A stretch of 64,000 nucleotides of DNA from Acidicapsa acidisoli (GTDB lineage Bacteria > Acidobacteriota > Terriglobia > Terriglobales > Acidobacteriaceae): assembly GCF_025685625.1 (NCBI RefSeq), contig NZ_JAGSYI010000003.1, forward strand, positions 496,001-560,000, given 5' to 3'. Position numbers and translations under genes: made by a program. The notes below the pieces were generated by a model that worked only from the letters and a program-made list of their open reading frames with translations, was not told the DNA's origin and did not search any database. Positions 1 to 8,866 of this stretch are shown here, piece by piece (within the stretch, counting starts at the first letter, position 1; every line of letters starts with the position of its first letter).

Positions 1-1452
1 CAGCGGATTATCCGCGGCATCGTCGTTGTTCTCAGCTTCCTTCGGCAGTGCGCCTGCGTCTTCCGTCTTGGTTTCGGCGGCATTCGGGAGGGTTTCGCGC
101 GGAGCCTGGCCGTAGCGGATCTTTTCCTTCTTGCCTGGCTTCATCGTAATCGGCGCCGCAGCCTTTGCGGTGCTGGCTGCCGGCTTTGCCGGAGTCGTGT
201 CCGCAGAGACCGGAACGAGGGCCGGTTTGGACTTGTTCCGGAATCCGTGCTCGGTTTCGCGGAATCGGGTGCGCTGCACCTTCTTCTTTTTCTTCGGCGC
301 TGGCGGGGTGTACGCGCTGTAAACCGGCTTGGTTTCTTTCAGGCTGGCTCCCGTATCGACGTATCCGGGTTTGATGTCGATGAAGGCCTCTTCTCGCATC
401 GTGGTCAGATAGGAGCGAATGGCTGGCTCCATGCGGCTTTCGAAAAAGGCCTCTTCGACTTGCTGCTCCACGTCCTTGTACTGCGGAGTGCCGCCGGGAT
501 TATGCTCGACGACCTTGAAAATGACGTATCCCTGCTTGGTGCGGATCGGCTCGGTGACGTCGCCGGTCTTGAGCGCGAATGTCTTGTCTTCAAAGATCTT
601 ATTGAGCTTGCCGCGCTCGAACTTGCCCAGATCGCCACCTTCAGCTGCCGTCTGACCGTCGCTCGAAGTGCGCGCGAGTTGGTCGAAGCTGGCTCCGGCT
701 TTCAGTTTGGCTTCGATGTCGTCTGCTTTTGCCTTGGCAGCAGCCAATTTCTGCGGATCGTCGGATCCTGCGCCGTCTGCTCCCGAGCCGGTCCCGACCA
801 GAATTTCGCTCAAGTGAATGCTTTCCGGCTGGGCGTAGTCCTGCTTGTGGGCTTCGAAATAGCGCTGCGCCTCGCCCGGCGTGACGGAAACTTTGCGCCC
901 AACCTCTTCGCGCATAACCTCCTGCGTGATGATCCGGTTACGGATGCCGGCCTTGAAATCCTCGTAGGAAACACCCTGGTCCTTGGCCGCCTTTTCCAGA
1001 TCGTCCATCGACGCAAGATTGTACTGCTTACGGATTTCGTCGAGCTGCTTGACCAGCTCGGTATCGCCCGTGATGCTCAGCTCTTTACCCTTGGAAAGCC
1101 AGAGCTGCTGATCGATGAGGTTGCGCAGGAGATCCCGGTGCCCATCCGCAATCTGCTGCATGGTGGCCCCGCGCTGGCGGGCCTCATCGTCCATCTCTTT
1201 CATTGCCCGGTCATAGTCCGAACGAGAGATGATCTGGTCGTTAACGCGAGCCAGAATATCCTCGACCGTGACGCCGCCGTAGGGGCTTTCGGGAGCGGCG
1301 CTGGCGGGTTTGGTCTGCGCAGGTGCGCCGGGGACGACAAGCAAAGCGCCGAGCATCAGAAGTGCGGGCAGGCGGAGCGCAGAAATTTGGGCAAAGATTG
1401 GATCAGGTCGCAAGGTCATAGTGGGCAATAGGAACATCCGCAGAAAAAGCAT
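1..1452 (-). CDS. SurA-like periplasmic peptidyl-prolyl isomerase (3' end cut by window)
   Basis: Probable periplasmic folding chaperone for outer-membrane proteins. The reading frame is open to the left edge, so the C terminus is missing. After a hydrophobic signal segment (roughly residues 15-45) comes a SurA-N-type helical region ('VNDQIISRSDYDRA', about residues 65-190), then a parvulin/PpiC domain (about residues 205-310) with the typical 'GGDLGKFERG' and 'TKQGYVIFKV' motifs. A basic, low-complexity tail rich in Lys, Ala and Pro follows. Three in-frame ATGs (1452, 1437, 1419) are possible starts; 1452 has an AAGGA-like stretch upstream, so it is preferred weakly. It is divergent from the S41 protease gene at 1716. 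Family assignment is firm at the fold level; whether it is SurA proper or another PpiC protein is not decided. Confidence 0.85.
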   Translation of the reverse strand, partial: MLFLRMFLLPTMTLRPDPIFAQISALRLPALLMLGALLVVPGAPAQTKPASAAPESPYGGVTVEDILARVNDQIISRSDYDRAMKEMDDEARQRGATMQQIADGHRDLLRNLIDQQLWLSKGKELSITGDTELVKQLDEIRKQYNLASMDDLEKAAKDQGVSYEDFKAGIRNRIITQEVMREEVGRKVSVTPGEAQRYFEAHKQDYAQPESIHLSEILVGTGSGADGAGSDDPQKLAAAKAKADDIEAKLKAGASFDQLARTSSDGQTAAEGGDLGKFERGKLNKIFEDKTFALKTGDVTEPIRTKQGYVIFKVVEHNPGGTPQYKDVEQQVEEAFFESRMEPAIRSYLTTMREEAFIDIKPGYVDTGASLKETKPVYSAYTPPAPKKKKKVQRTRFRETEHGFRNKSKPALVPVSADTTPAKPAASTAKAAAPITMKPGKKEKIRYGQAPRETLPNAAETKTEDAGALPKEAENNDDAADNPL

Positions 1453-1599
1453 TTGTTCCCGGTTCCTTAGACGTAATTGTAACCGCCCGGAAAGCAGCGA
1501 GCCAAAAGTAGAACCGGAGAGCCTGGTGCCGAATCGGGCGACCGTTACGAGCGAATAAAAGCTATCCACTCTCTCCTCCCGCGCGTCCAATTGATACGA

Positions 1600-1608
1600 T
1601 GCTATACT
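1600..1608 (+). promoter_or_regulatory. Candidate extended -10 promoter for the S41 protease
   Basis: TGC directly followed by TATACT gives an extended -10 element about 110 bases upstream of the protease start at 1716. No good -35 hexamer is present at the usual spacing, which is tolerated for extended -10 promoters. Inference from motif only. Confidence 0.35.
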
Positions 1609-1715
1609 TTCGGTCAAGACGGCTCCGCCTGCGCCCCCTTTTCGGGCTCCGCTTCATTGCGGAAATCAGGTTCGGCAAGCGCCTCGGCAGGTAGCGTCTG
1701 GAGGTCTCTCAGACA

Positions 1716-3326
1716 ATGAATCCCCGCGCCCGCCGGGCCATTTTTTCTCTCGCACTTTTCTTCAGCGTCTGCGCAATTGTCGGCACCCTGCTTCAGGGGA
1801 GGGTCGGCGCTCAATCCGCCGCAGACGAGTCGCAACTGCGCGACAGCCTGAAGGAATTCACCAACGTCTACGCTCTGGTGGAGCAGAACTACGCTGAGCC
1901 GATCAAAGGCGACAAGGCGGACACGGTCATCTATGACGGCGCGATCCCGGGAATGCTGCGGGTGCTCGATCCGCACTCCAGCTTCCACGATCCAAAGGAC
2001 TACGCCAAGATGCAGGAGGATCAGCGCGGCCACTATTACGGTGTGGGCATGCTGATCCAGCAGCAACAGAACAAGATTTACGTCCGCACTCCGTACGAGG
2101 GCACGCCGTCTTTTCGCGCCGGACTGAAGCCCGGCGACATCATCGCGTCGGTTGACGGCAAGAGCGCCGACGGCATGACCTCGGAGATGGTCGCAAAGGC
2201 GCTCAAGGGACCCAAAGGAACGCACGTCGCGATCACCACGATCCGCGAAGGGCAGAGCAAGCCGCTTTCGTTCGACCTGGTGCGGGATGAGATTCCGCAT
2301 CCGTCGGTCGATCTGAAGTATGAAATTCGTCCTGGCGTCGGCTATATTCACCTGACCAACTTCCAGCAGACCACCGCGAAGGAAGTGGAAGAGGCAGTGG
2401 ACAGCTTCGGCGATCTGAAGGGACTGGTCTTCGACCTCCGCGGCAATCCCGGCGGGCTGCTCAGCCAGGCTGTCGAGGTCTGTGACCATCTGCTGGCGAA
2501 GGGTCAGAACATCGTCTCGCAGCGCGGACGCGCCTATCCCGATCAGGTGTACACGGCGACCCACGGTAACGGCGGACACACCTTCCCAATCGTGGTTATC
2601 GTCAATCGCAACACGGCTTCGGCTGCGGAGATCGTCTCTGGCGCGCTGCAGGATCATGACCGCGCTCTGATCGTCGGCGAAACCACCTTCGGCAAGGGCC
2701 TGGTTCAGACCGTTTACAACCTCTCGGAAAACACCGGCCTCGCGCTGACGACGTATCACTACTACACTCCGTCGGGACGGCTGATCCAACGGGATTACCG
2801 GGGCGTCTCGCTCTACGACTACTACAACCACGCCAACGCGCTGCCGGCCGACAACACCAACAAGGAAGTAAAGCTGACCGACTCCGGGCGCACCGTCTAC
2901 GGCGGCGGCGGCATCACTCCGGACGAAAAGATCGAGCCGCCGAAGTCCAATCCCTTCATGGATACGCTGCTTTACCGCGACGTCTTCTTCCACTTCGCCC
3001 CGCATTATCTGGTCAATCACACGGTCGGACCCGATTTCAAGGTGGACGACGCCGTAATCAGCGACTTCAAGCAATTCCTTACCAGCGAGAACATCCCCTG
3101 GACGAACGAAGACCTGACCGGCCCGATGGATTGGATCAAGACCAATATCAAGGCCGAGCTTGAGACAAGCCAGAGCGGCCAGTTGCAGGGTCTACGCGTC
3201 CGCGCCGACTGGGACCCGATGATCCAGAAGGCCGTAAGCTATCTTCCCGAAGCGCAGGCGCTTGAGGACAATGCACACAAAGTCCTGGCGCAGAAAGCTG
3301 AAGCGAGAAGCGGGGCAACGAATTAA
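1716..3326 (+). CDS. S41 family C-terminal-processing (CtpA-like) protease
   Basis: Serine protease of the CtpA/Prc type, 536 residues, probably acting in the periplasm on C termini of exported proteins. An N-terminal hydrophobic segment (residues 8-28) acts as signal peptide or anchor. A PDZ domain spans about residues 105-190 ('GLKPGDIIASVDG'). The peptidase core follows, with 'DLRGNPGG' at 240-247, the catalytic Ser302 in 'NTASAAEI' and the general-base Lys327 in 'TFGKG', both intact. A GGAGG ribosome site lies 11 bases before the ATG. It is transcribed divergently from the SurA-like gene and ends at a strong terminator. The C-terminal ~130 residues are less familiar but co-linear with family members. 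Confidence 0.93.
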   Translation: MNPRARRAIFSLALFFSVCAIVGTLLQGRVGAQSAADESQLRDSLKEFTNVYALVEQNYAEPIKGDKADTVIYDGAIPGMLRVLDPHSSFHDPKDYAKMQEDQRGHYYGVGMLIQQQQNKIYVRTPYEGTPSFRAGLKPGDIIASVDGKSADGMTSEMVAKALKGPKGTHVAITTIREGQSKPLSFDLVRDEIPHPSVDLKYEIRPGVGYIHLTNFQQTTAKEVEEAVDSFGDLKGLVFDLRGNPGGLLSQAVEVCDHLLAKGQNIVSQRGRAYPDQVYTATHGNGGHTFPIVVIVNRNTASAAEIVSGALQDHDRALIVGETTFGKGLVQTVYNLSENTGLALTTYHYYTPSGRLIQRDYRGVSLYDYYNHANALPADNTNKEVKLTDSGRTVYGGGGITPDEKIEPPKSNPFMDTLLYRDVFFHFAPHYLVNHTVGPDFKVDDAVISDFKQFLTSENIPWTNEDLTGPMDWIKTNIKAELETSQSGQLQGLRVRADWDPMIQKAVSYLPEAQALEDNAHKVLAQKAEARSGATN

Positions 3327-3356
3327 CCTCTGCTGAAACGAATCTGAGTTACAACA

Positions 3357-3390
3357 CAAAAGCCATCCCGGTCGGGATGGCTTTTGTATT
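3357..3390 (+). terminator. Rho-independent terminator after S41 protease
   Basis: Perfect 14-base inverted repeat (3357-3370 and 3373-3386, CAAAAGCCATCCCG arm) whose 3' arm ends in a T-run, 31 bases after the protease stop codon. Confidence 0.85.
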
Positions 3391-3452
3391 TCCAGTCGAA
3401 TGCGTTCTCTTTGGAAGAAGCGATTCTCTGCCGTACGATAGGCAAATTGATC

Positions 3453-4529
3453 ATGAAAATTCTGCGCATTCTTCCCTGCTTTCTCGCACTTCTCTTCTCT
3501 TCCGTTCTTTTCGCGCAAACTGCGGTCAAGGCGGTTTCCGCTCCGATTCCTGTCAAAGTGGTGGTCGTCACCATGTTCGAGGTAGGCGCTGACACCGGCG
3601 ATGCGCCCGGAGAATTGCAGTACTGGGTCGAGCGCGACCATCTCGACCGGGTGTTTCCGCTTCCGGCTGCGTATCACGATGCGCGCATGAATTCCGATGG
3701 CGAGCTGGCCATCGTCACTGGACAGGGCACGGCGCACGCTGCAGCCACGATCATGGCGCTGGGGCTCGACCCGCGCTTTGACCTCTCGCACGCCTATTGG
3801 CTGATTGCCGGGATTGCCGGGGGCAGTCCGGAACAGGCGTCGCTCGGTTCAGCCGTATGGGCCAACTGGGTCGTTGACGGCGATCTTGGATACTAGATCG
3901 ATGCGCGGGAAATGCCGCCCGACTGGCCGACCGGGATGTTGCCTTTGCGCAAAGCGGCTCCGTTTGAGGCTCCCGCTACTCCGCTGCCCGGTCAGGTCTA
4001 CCAGACCAACCGCGATCTGATGCTTTGGGCTTATGGGCTTACAAAAAACACGGTGCTCCCGGACTCGGACCACTTGAAGGAGATTCGCACGCGGTTTGAC
4101 GGAGCGGCGGCGCACAATCCGCCGCAGGTGCTGCTTGGCGACGAGGTTTCGTCCTCGACTTACTGGCACGGCAAGCGGATGGATGACTGGGCCACGCGCT
4201 GGATGAGCTACTTCACCAATGGCGAGGGGCGTTTTGCGACTACAGCGATGGAAGATACCGGGACGTTGCAATCGCTGCAGTATCTGGCCAAAGCCGGGAA
4301 GGTCGATTGGCAGCGAATTCTCGTTCTGCGAACGGTAAGCAACTACGACCAACAGGCCAAAGGAATAGATGCCGCTACCAGCCTCTCAAATCAGCGCATC
4401 GGGCAGTACGGAGCTTATCTGCCTTCGCTTGAAAGCGCGTATACGGTGGGGCATGTCGTAGTTTCCGAGTTAATCAGAAATTGGGACAAGTACAGCGCGC
4501 AGATTCCGTCTGGTTCGCCAAATAAATAA
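3453..4529 (+). pseudogene. Purine nucleoside permease (NUP family), interrupted by an in-frame TAG
   Basis: The conceptual product (about 358 residues) has a signal peptide ('LPCFLALLFSSVLFAQ') and matches the NUP family of purine nucleoside permeases/binding proteins along its whole length: 'VVVVTMFEVGADTGDAPGE', 'IVTGQGTAHAAATIMALG', 'WLIAGIAGGSPE' before the break, 'REMPPDWPTG', 'LLGDEVSSSTYWHG' and 'TTAMEDTGTL' after it. A TAG at 3894-3896 splits it into 147 and about 210 residues in the same frame, at a place where the family usually has a Glu codon ('GDL-x-x-E-IDARE'); GAG to TAG is a one-base change. Everything else is intact, so this is a young nonsense mutation, a sequencing error, or a readthrough site. 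Role if expressed whole: nucleoside uptake or binding in the cell envelope. Confidence 0.85.
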
Positions 4530-4572
4530 ACCCCAAGGCCCGCCTGGAAGATTCCCGGTAGGACATGGGGTT
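4529..4572. terminator. Possible bidirectional terminator between convergent genes
   Basis: AACCCCA (4529-4535) can pair with TGGGGTT (4566-4572) across a 30-base loop that itself holds short GC-rich complements. It lies in the convergent gap between the NUP gene and dnaJ. Weak. Confidence 0.3.
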
Positions 4573-4601
4573 CACACATAGCTTGATTCTGCCGGGATCG
4601 C

Positions 4602-5732
4602 CTAGCTGAACAGGTCCTTCATCTTGTTCAGCATATTGCGCGAAGCGGGTTTGTTCTCGACTTCCATGCTTTCCGCGAGCTGGCGCACGAGTTCGCGTTG
4701 TGTGCGGGAAAGCTTCTTTGGGGTCTGCACCATTACTTCGACGACCAAGTCGCCGCGACCGCTTTCGTTCAGGTGAGGCACGCCGTGGTTGCGGATGCGG
4801 AACTCCTTGCCGCTCTGGGTTCCTTCTGGCACGCGCAAGGTTACTTCGCCATCGAGAGCGGGAATCTGAATCTCCGCGCCGAGCGCTGCCTGTGGGAACG
4901 AGATCGGCACAACACAGTGCAGATCATAGCCGTCGCGCTCGAAGAAGTCGTGAGGACGAACGGTCAGCACTACATAAAGATCGCCGCGCGGGCCGCCGAA
5001 GCGTCCTGACTCGCCCTCGCCAGAGTAACGAATGCGCGTTCCGTCTTCGACGCCAGCGGGCACCTTGACGTTCATCTTGAACTCGCGCACAACGCGTGTC
5101 TCGCCCCGGCAGGTGGTGCAGGGGTCGGTGATCACAGTGCCCGATCCGCCGCAGTTGCTGCATGCGCGCGCCACGGAGAAGAAGCCCTGCTGGTAGCGCA
5201 ACTGGCCGCGTCCCTGGCAGGTGGCGCAGACCGACGGTCCGCGGCCGGTGCTTGTGCCTGTTCCACGGCATGCGGCGCAGTTTTCACGGCGGCGCACCTT
5301 GATCTCGGTCTCTTTGCCGAAGACCGCGTCCTCGAACTCGATGGTGATGTCATAGCGCAGATCTTCGCCGCGTTGCACCCGCGAACCACGCCGCTGTCCG
5401 CCCCCGCCGAACATCTCGCCGAAGAGATCGCCAAAGATGTCGCCCAGATCGGTCGCGTCTCCGAACGGAGAACCGCCATTGAATCCGGTGCTCGTCGAGG
5501 CATGGCCATAGCGATCATAGGCTGCGCGCTTCTCCGCGTCGCTCAGTACGCCGTAGGCTTCACTGGTTTCCTTGAAGCGCTCTTCAGCCTTGGGGTCGCC
5601 GGGGTTGCGGTCGGGGTGATATTTCATCGCCAGCTTGCGATAGGCGGCCTTCAGCTCTGCCTCGCTGGCCTCTCGCGTGACCCCGAGGACTTCGTAGTAG
5701 TCTGCTTTGCTCACAGTATTCCTGGTTGCCAT
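4602..5732 (-). CDS. dnaJ: Chaperone DnaJ
   Basis: Hsp40 co-chaperone that delivers unfolded clients to DnaK and stimulates its ATPase. The 376 residues are co-linear with type I DnaJ: J domain (about 10-75) with the HPD motif at 39-41; Gly/Phe-rich linker ('[20 protein letters not shown]'); a zinc-binding region with four CxxCxGxG-type repeats ([24 protein letters not shown] and a degenerate CTTCRGET); then the two C-terminal beta-domains and dimerisation tail. It is the last gene of hrcA-grpE-dnaJ, 33 bases after grpE. The fourth zinc repeat ends in -ET rather than -xG, a minor deviation. dnaK is not in this window. Confidence 0.97.
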   Translation of the reverse strand: MATRNTVSKADYYEVLGVTREASEAELKAAYRKLAMKYHPDRNPGDPKAEERFKETSEAYGVLSDAEKRAAYDRYGHASTSTGFNGGSPFGDATDLGDIFGDLFGEMFGGGGQRRGSRVQRGEDLRYDITIEFEDAVFGKETEIKVRRRENCAACRGTGTSTGRGPSVCATCQGRGQLRYQQGFFSVARACSNCGGSGTVITDPCTTCRGETRVVREFKMNVKVPAGVEDGTRIRYSGEGESGRFGGPRGDLYVVLTVRPHDFFERDGYDLHCVVPISFPQAALGAEIQIPALDGEVTLRVPEGTQSGKEFRIRNHGVPHLNESGRGDLVVEVMVQTPKKLSRTQRELVRQLAESMEVENKPASRNMLNKMKDLFS

Positions 5733-5765
5733 TGTATTTGGGTGTCTTCCCTGTGCTTGCGCGAC

Positions 5766-6359
5766 TTATGCTTCAGTCTGTTTGGGATTGGAAACGATGC
5801 GCACCATGGCTGGGCGCAGCAGGCGCTCGCGAATGCGGTAGCCCTTGCGAATCTCCTCGGCTACGGAATGGTCCGGCAGATCGTCGCGCTCGACCGAACC
5901 AAGCGCCTCGTGCACGCGCGGGTCGAACTGCTGGCCGACCGTCGGAATCGCCTGCACCTGGAGCTGCTTCAGCGCCTCATCCATTTGCTTCACAATCAAC
6001 TCGACACCGGTGCGCAACTGCTCGGCGGAGCCAGTCGCATTCAGCGCCAGCGCGAAATTGTCCAGGACGGGCAGGAACTGTTCGACGACCGAGCCTGTCG
6101 CGTAGTCGCGAAAATCCTGCTTCTCACGCTCCTGCCGCTTACGGGCGTTGTCAAACTCAGCCTGCAAACGCGCCAGCCGGTCGAGCAGCTGATCCCGCTC
6201 AGTTTTCAACGCGGCGAACTGCTCCGGGCTAATTGACGGCGCCGCTTCCGCGATCTCGACCACTCCGGCCTTTGCCTCGCTCTGCGTGCCCTCTTCCTGG
6301 GTCAGCACATCCGAATCCACTGCCTGCGTTACTCCGTACTCATTTTCCTGCTCTGCCAT
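5766..6359 (-). CDS. grpE: Nucleotide exchange factor GrpE
   Basis: GrpE releases ADP from DnaK. The 197-residue protein has an acidic, variable N terminus (about 1-50), a long coiled-coil helix (about 50-95, 'LKTERDQLLDRLARLQAEFDNARKRQERE'-like heptads) and the C-terminal beta-wing domain with 'LPVLDNFALAL' and 'VHEALGSVERDDLPDHSVAEEIRKGYRIRERLLRPAMV'-type signatures. A GGAG sits just before the ATG. It is the middle gene of the hrcA-grpE-dnaJ operon, separated from hrcA by 123 bases. Confidence 0.96.
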   Translation of the reverse strand: MAEQENEYGVTQAVDSDVLTQEEGTQSEAKAGVVEIAEAAPSISPEQFAALKTERDQLLDRLARLQAEFDNARKRQEREKQDFRDYATGSVVEQFLPVLDNFALALNATGSAEQLRTGVELIVKQMDEALKQLQVQAIPTVGQQFDPRVHEALGSVERDDLPDHSVAEEIRKGYRIRERLLRPAMVRIVSNPKQTEA

Positions 6360-6482
6360 ATGACTCCAACTTACTCATCCCCGATTTTCAGGGATGGATA
6401 TCATGACTGCCTACTCTGTTATTAAACCTGATTTTGTCGAATCGCACGCGGCTCGCCTCGAAACGCCTGACTACACGAGCCT

Positions 6483-7607
6483 CTATTGCGGAGGCCCGTC
6501 CGAAACACGATCCAGCGGCGGCCGCTCCGAAAGCACGCGATCCGAGAGCCTCGCAATGTAGCTGACCGCCTGAATCATTTCCTGATATTGCATACGCGTT
6601 GGTGCAATTACAGCTACTGTGCCCATGTTCTCCGCACCAAACCGGGCAGGAGCGCCCACCAGCACTAAATCCTGCATCGCAGGCATTGCTTCATCCAGGC
6701 CGACCACGACCCGCACCTCGTGCTGGCGCGCATCCACATAGGCATTCAGAAGTTCTACCAGCCGCTGCTTCGCTTCCATCGCCAAGAGCATCTGGCGGAG
6801 CCGCTCGCGATCCAGTTCTCCCGCCAACAGATTGGCCATGCCTTCGACATAAATCATCGGACCTGCTGCTTCTCCGGCCAGCGCTCCCTGGCGGCAAAGT
6901 TCATCGAGCGCGCGCAGGCGATTCTGATACTCGGCCTGCTCGGCTTCTATGCGCCGCGCCACTTCGACGCGAATCCGATCCAGCGGCCAGCCCCGGAAAT
7001 TCTCGTTCAGATACCGCGCTGCGATCTCGAGATCGTCGTAACTCAGCTCCCGGTCGATCGTCAGCACGCGGTCCTGCACCGCGCCGGCCTTGGTCACCAG
7101 CACCGCGAGGACACGCCCGGTCGACAGCCGCGAAAAATGAATATGCTCCAGAATCTGCTGCACAGCCGACTGGGCATTTGCCACGGCGACGCCCAAGCCG
7201 TTTGAAATCAGCGCCAGCACGTGCGATGTGCGCTCCAGATACTGCAAGGGAGAGTTCACCCCGGCAAAGCTGTCGTCGATCTGCTCGCGCCGCTGTTCGC
7301 TTAATTGATTCAACTGGCTGGCGGGCGCCGTCGAAGCGCCACGCGAGGACTGCTGCAATTGGGCGACATGGTAGCGGAAGGCTAGTGGGGTCGGGACGCG
7401 GCCCGCGGAGGTGTGCGGCTGGTCCAGTAGGCCGGTATCGCCGAGCACGGCCATCACATTCCGAATGGTCGCGGAACTCAGCCCATCCTTGTTTTCGAAA
7501 TAACGGGCCACAGCCTGGGACGAGACCGGTTCGCCGGTCGCGATGTAGATCTCGATGATGGCCGTGAGCACCAGCCGCTCTCGCGGACTGACGCGAAACT
7601 CGTGCAT
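6483..7607 (-). CDS. hrcA: Heat-inducible transcription repressor HrcA
   Basis: HrcA represses chaperone genes by binding CIRCE operators and is itself kept active by GroE. The 374-residue protein shows the N-terminal winged-helix domain ('LTAIIEIYIATGEPVSSQAVARYF', 'SSATIRNVMAVLGDTGLLDQPHTSAGRVPT', residues about 10-75) and the GAF-like and dimerisation domains typical of HrcA to the C terminus ('GTVAVIAPTRMQYQEMIQAVSYIARLSDRV'). AGAGGG precedes the ATG. First gene of the hrcA-grpE-dnaJ operon, behind a strong sigma-70 promoter at 7683-7711. Presence of the repressor implies autoregulation, although the operator-like repeat found here is only CIRCE-like. Confidence 0.96.
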   Translation of the reverse strand: MHEFRVSPRERLVLTAIIEIYIATGEPVSSQAVARYFENKDGLSSATIRNVMAVLGDTGLLDQPHTSAGRVPTPLAFRYHVAQLQQSSRGASTAPASQLNQLSEQRREQIDDSFAGVNSPLQYLERTSHVLALISNGLGVAVANAQSAVQQILEHIHFSRLSTGRVLAVLVTKAGAVQDRVLTIDRELSYDDLEIAARYLNENFRGWPLDRIRVEVARRIEAEQAEYQNRLRALDELCRQGALAGEAAGPMIYVEGMANLLAGELDRERLRQMLLAMEAKQRLVELLNAYVDARQHEVRVVVGLDEAMPAMQDLVLVGAPARFGAENMGTVAVIAPTRMQYQEMIQAVSYIARLSDRVLSERPPLDRVSDGPPQ

Positions 7608-7647
7608 TCGAGCGAACCCTCTAGGTAACTTACTGTTTCCCTTGGAC

Positions 7648-7670
7648 TTATTTCTGAAAAACAGAGCTAA
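7648..7670. promoter_or_regulatory. Inverted repeat in hrcA leader, possible degenerate operator
   Basis: Read on the minus strand, TTAGCTCTG-N5-CAGAAATAA forms an imperfect inverted repeat a few bases downstream of the expected transcription start, the usual place for a CIRCE operator. The left arm matches the CIRCE arm TTAGCACTC in 7 of 9 positions; the right arm and the 5-base spacer (CIRCE has 9) do not fit well. Confidence 0.3.
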
Positions 7671-7682
7671 CTACCCTCTTTT

Positions 7683-7711
7683 ATTCTAGGCAGAGGCAGT
7701 AGGGGTGTCAA
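7683..7711 (-). promoter_or_regulatory. Sigma-70 promoter of hrcA-grpE-dnaJ
   Basis: On the minus strand TTGACA (7711-7706), a 17-base spacer and TAGAAT (7688-7683): a perfect -35 and a 5/6 -10 at ideal spacing, about 75 bases before the hrcA start codon. Confidence 0.85.
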
Positions 7712-7764
7712 GAATGGCTCCGGACGCTGCTCACTGCACTCGTGTTGAGATATCTTCTAAACGT

Positions 7765-8775
7765 ATGAGAATAATCGCTGCGGCCATGCCATTTTTCAAG
7801 ATTGAGGCCGGAAAAAAACTGCATCTCGCCAAAGCGGCGCTGTTGTCCTTGGCGGTTTTGATTGCCACCATGCACCCGGCAGCGAGTTACGCGGCGGCGC
7901 ACGGCAAATCGACTGCAGCCGCTGGGAATTCGCCTGCATTGCGGGAAGAAGCGGAATGGCGCGCGGATCGCGCGCGGAAGCTTTCCGCTCCGGATGGCTG
8001 GCTTACGCTGGTGGGCCTGGAATGGCTGAAGTCTGGCGCAAACGCGGTGGGACTGGCTGCGGGCAACCAGATTCACTTGAAAGGCCGAGCGCCGGAGCAT
8101 CTCGGAGTTATTCAGGTCGATGGAAGTCAACTGAGACTGGTTGCCCCGGCAGATGGTTTCCCAAAATCTCTCATGGTCGATGGCCAGCCTGCGCACGAAG
8201 GTCCGCTGCAATCCGACGATACGAAGCCATCGGTGCTTTCCACTGAGAATCTGACCCTTGTCGTGCTGCATCGCGGCGACCGTTTTGCCTTGCGCATCAA
8301 GGACGCTGAGTCGCCGACGCGCACGGGGTTTAAGGGCCTGCACTGGTATCCAGCGGAGGCGAAATACCGCGTCACCGCGAAATGGATCCCCTTTGTGCCG
8401 GCTCATACAGAGAAGATTCCCACGGTCATTGGCACGACTCTGGATATGCCGGCGCCCGGGCTGGCGGAATTCACGCTGGATGGCAAGACCATCCAGATCG
8501 AACCGGTCCTCGAATCCGCCAACGCCAAGGAACTCTTCTTCATCCTGCGCGACGCCACGAGCCACACTACAACCTACCAGGCAGCGCGCTTTTTATACGC
8601 GAGCTTCCCCGATCATGGCCTCGATCAGCCCGGTACTGTCGTGCTGGATTTCAACCGGTTGCAGAATCCGCCCTGCGCTTATACGCCGTATGCAACGTGC
8701 CCGCTGCCGCCTTACATCAATCGACTAGCCATCGCTATCCCGGCGGGCGAACAGAGGTATAAAGACAGGGAATAG
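7765..8775 (+). CDS. DUF1684 family exported protein
   Basis: Uncharacterised DUF1684-type protein, about 336 residues. N-terminal signal segment 'AALLSLAVLIATMHPAASYA'. Family hallmarks: 'GWLTLVGLEWLKSGANAVG' after the leader, a central beta-rich region ('LTLVVLHRGDRFALRIKD', 'RTGFKGLHWYP'), and the C-terminal signature 'VLDFNRLQNPPCAYTPYATCPLPP' followed by 'NRLAIAIPAGEQRYK'. Function of the family is not known to me. The start is uncertain: ATG at 7765 gives a good signal peptide; ATG 7714 (with an AGGGG upstream) or 7786 are alternatives, and the earliest options overlap the hrcA -35 region. Convergent with the Mrp gene. Confidence 0.8.
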   Translation: MRIIAAAMPFFKIEAGKKLHLAKAALLSLAVLIATMHPAASYAAAHGKSTAAAGNSPALREEAEWRADRARKLSAPDGWLTLVGLEWLKSGANAVGLAAGNQIHLKGRAPEHLGVIQVDGSQLRLVAPADGFPKSLMVDGQPAHEGPLQSDDTKPSVLSTENLTLVVLHRGDRFALRIKDAESPTRTGFKGLHWYPAEAKYRVTAKWIPFVPAHTEKIPTVIGTTLDMPAPGLAEFTLDGKTIQIEPVLESANAKELFFILRDATSHTTTYQAARFLYASFPDHGLDQPGTVVLDFNRLQNPPCAYTPYATCPLPPYINRLAIAIPAGEQRYKDRE

Positions 8776-8863
8776 GGAACAGAAAATCTCTTTTTGCGAA
8801 AATTCGTCTGGGCGCCAGCAGGAGCCATCTTCCTATTCCCTATTTCCTAGTCCCTATTCCCTG
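8765..8863. repeat. Inverted repeat built of GGGAATA/TTCCCTA heptamers
   Basis: CAGGGAATAGGGAACAG at the end of the DUF1684 gene is mirrored by TCCCTATTCCCTG at 8851-8863, and the right side (8831-8863) is a run of degenerate TTCCCTA heptamers. It fills the convergent gap before mrp and could act as a bidirectional terminator or be a small lineage-specific repeat. Confidence 0.6.
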
Positions 8864-8866
8864 TTC

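Noticed and set aside
247-1431. Long plus-strand open frame (394 codons)
   Set aside because: Antisense shadow of the SurA-like isomerase, whose minus-strand protein has clear PpiC motifs.
1614-3074. Long minus-strand open frame under the S41 protease
   Set aside because: Shadow frame; the plus strand encodes the full protease with intact catalytic residues.
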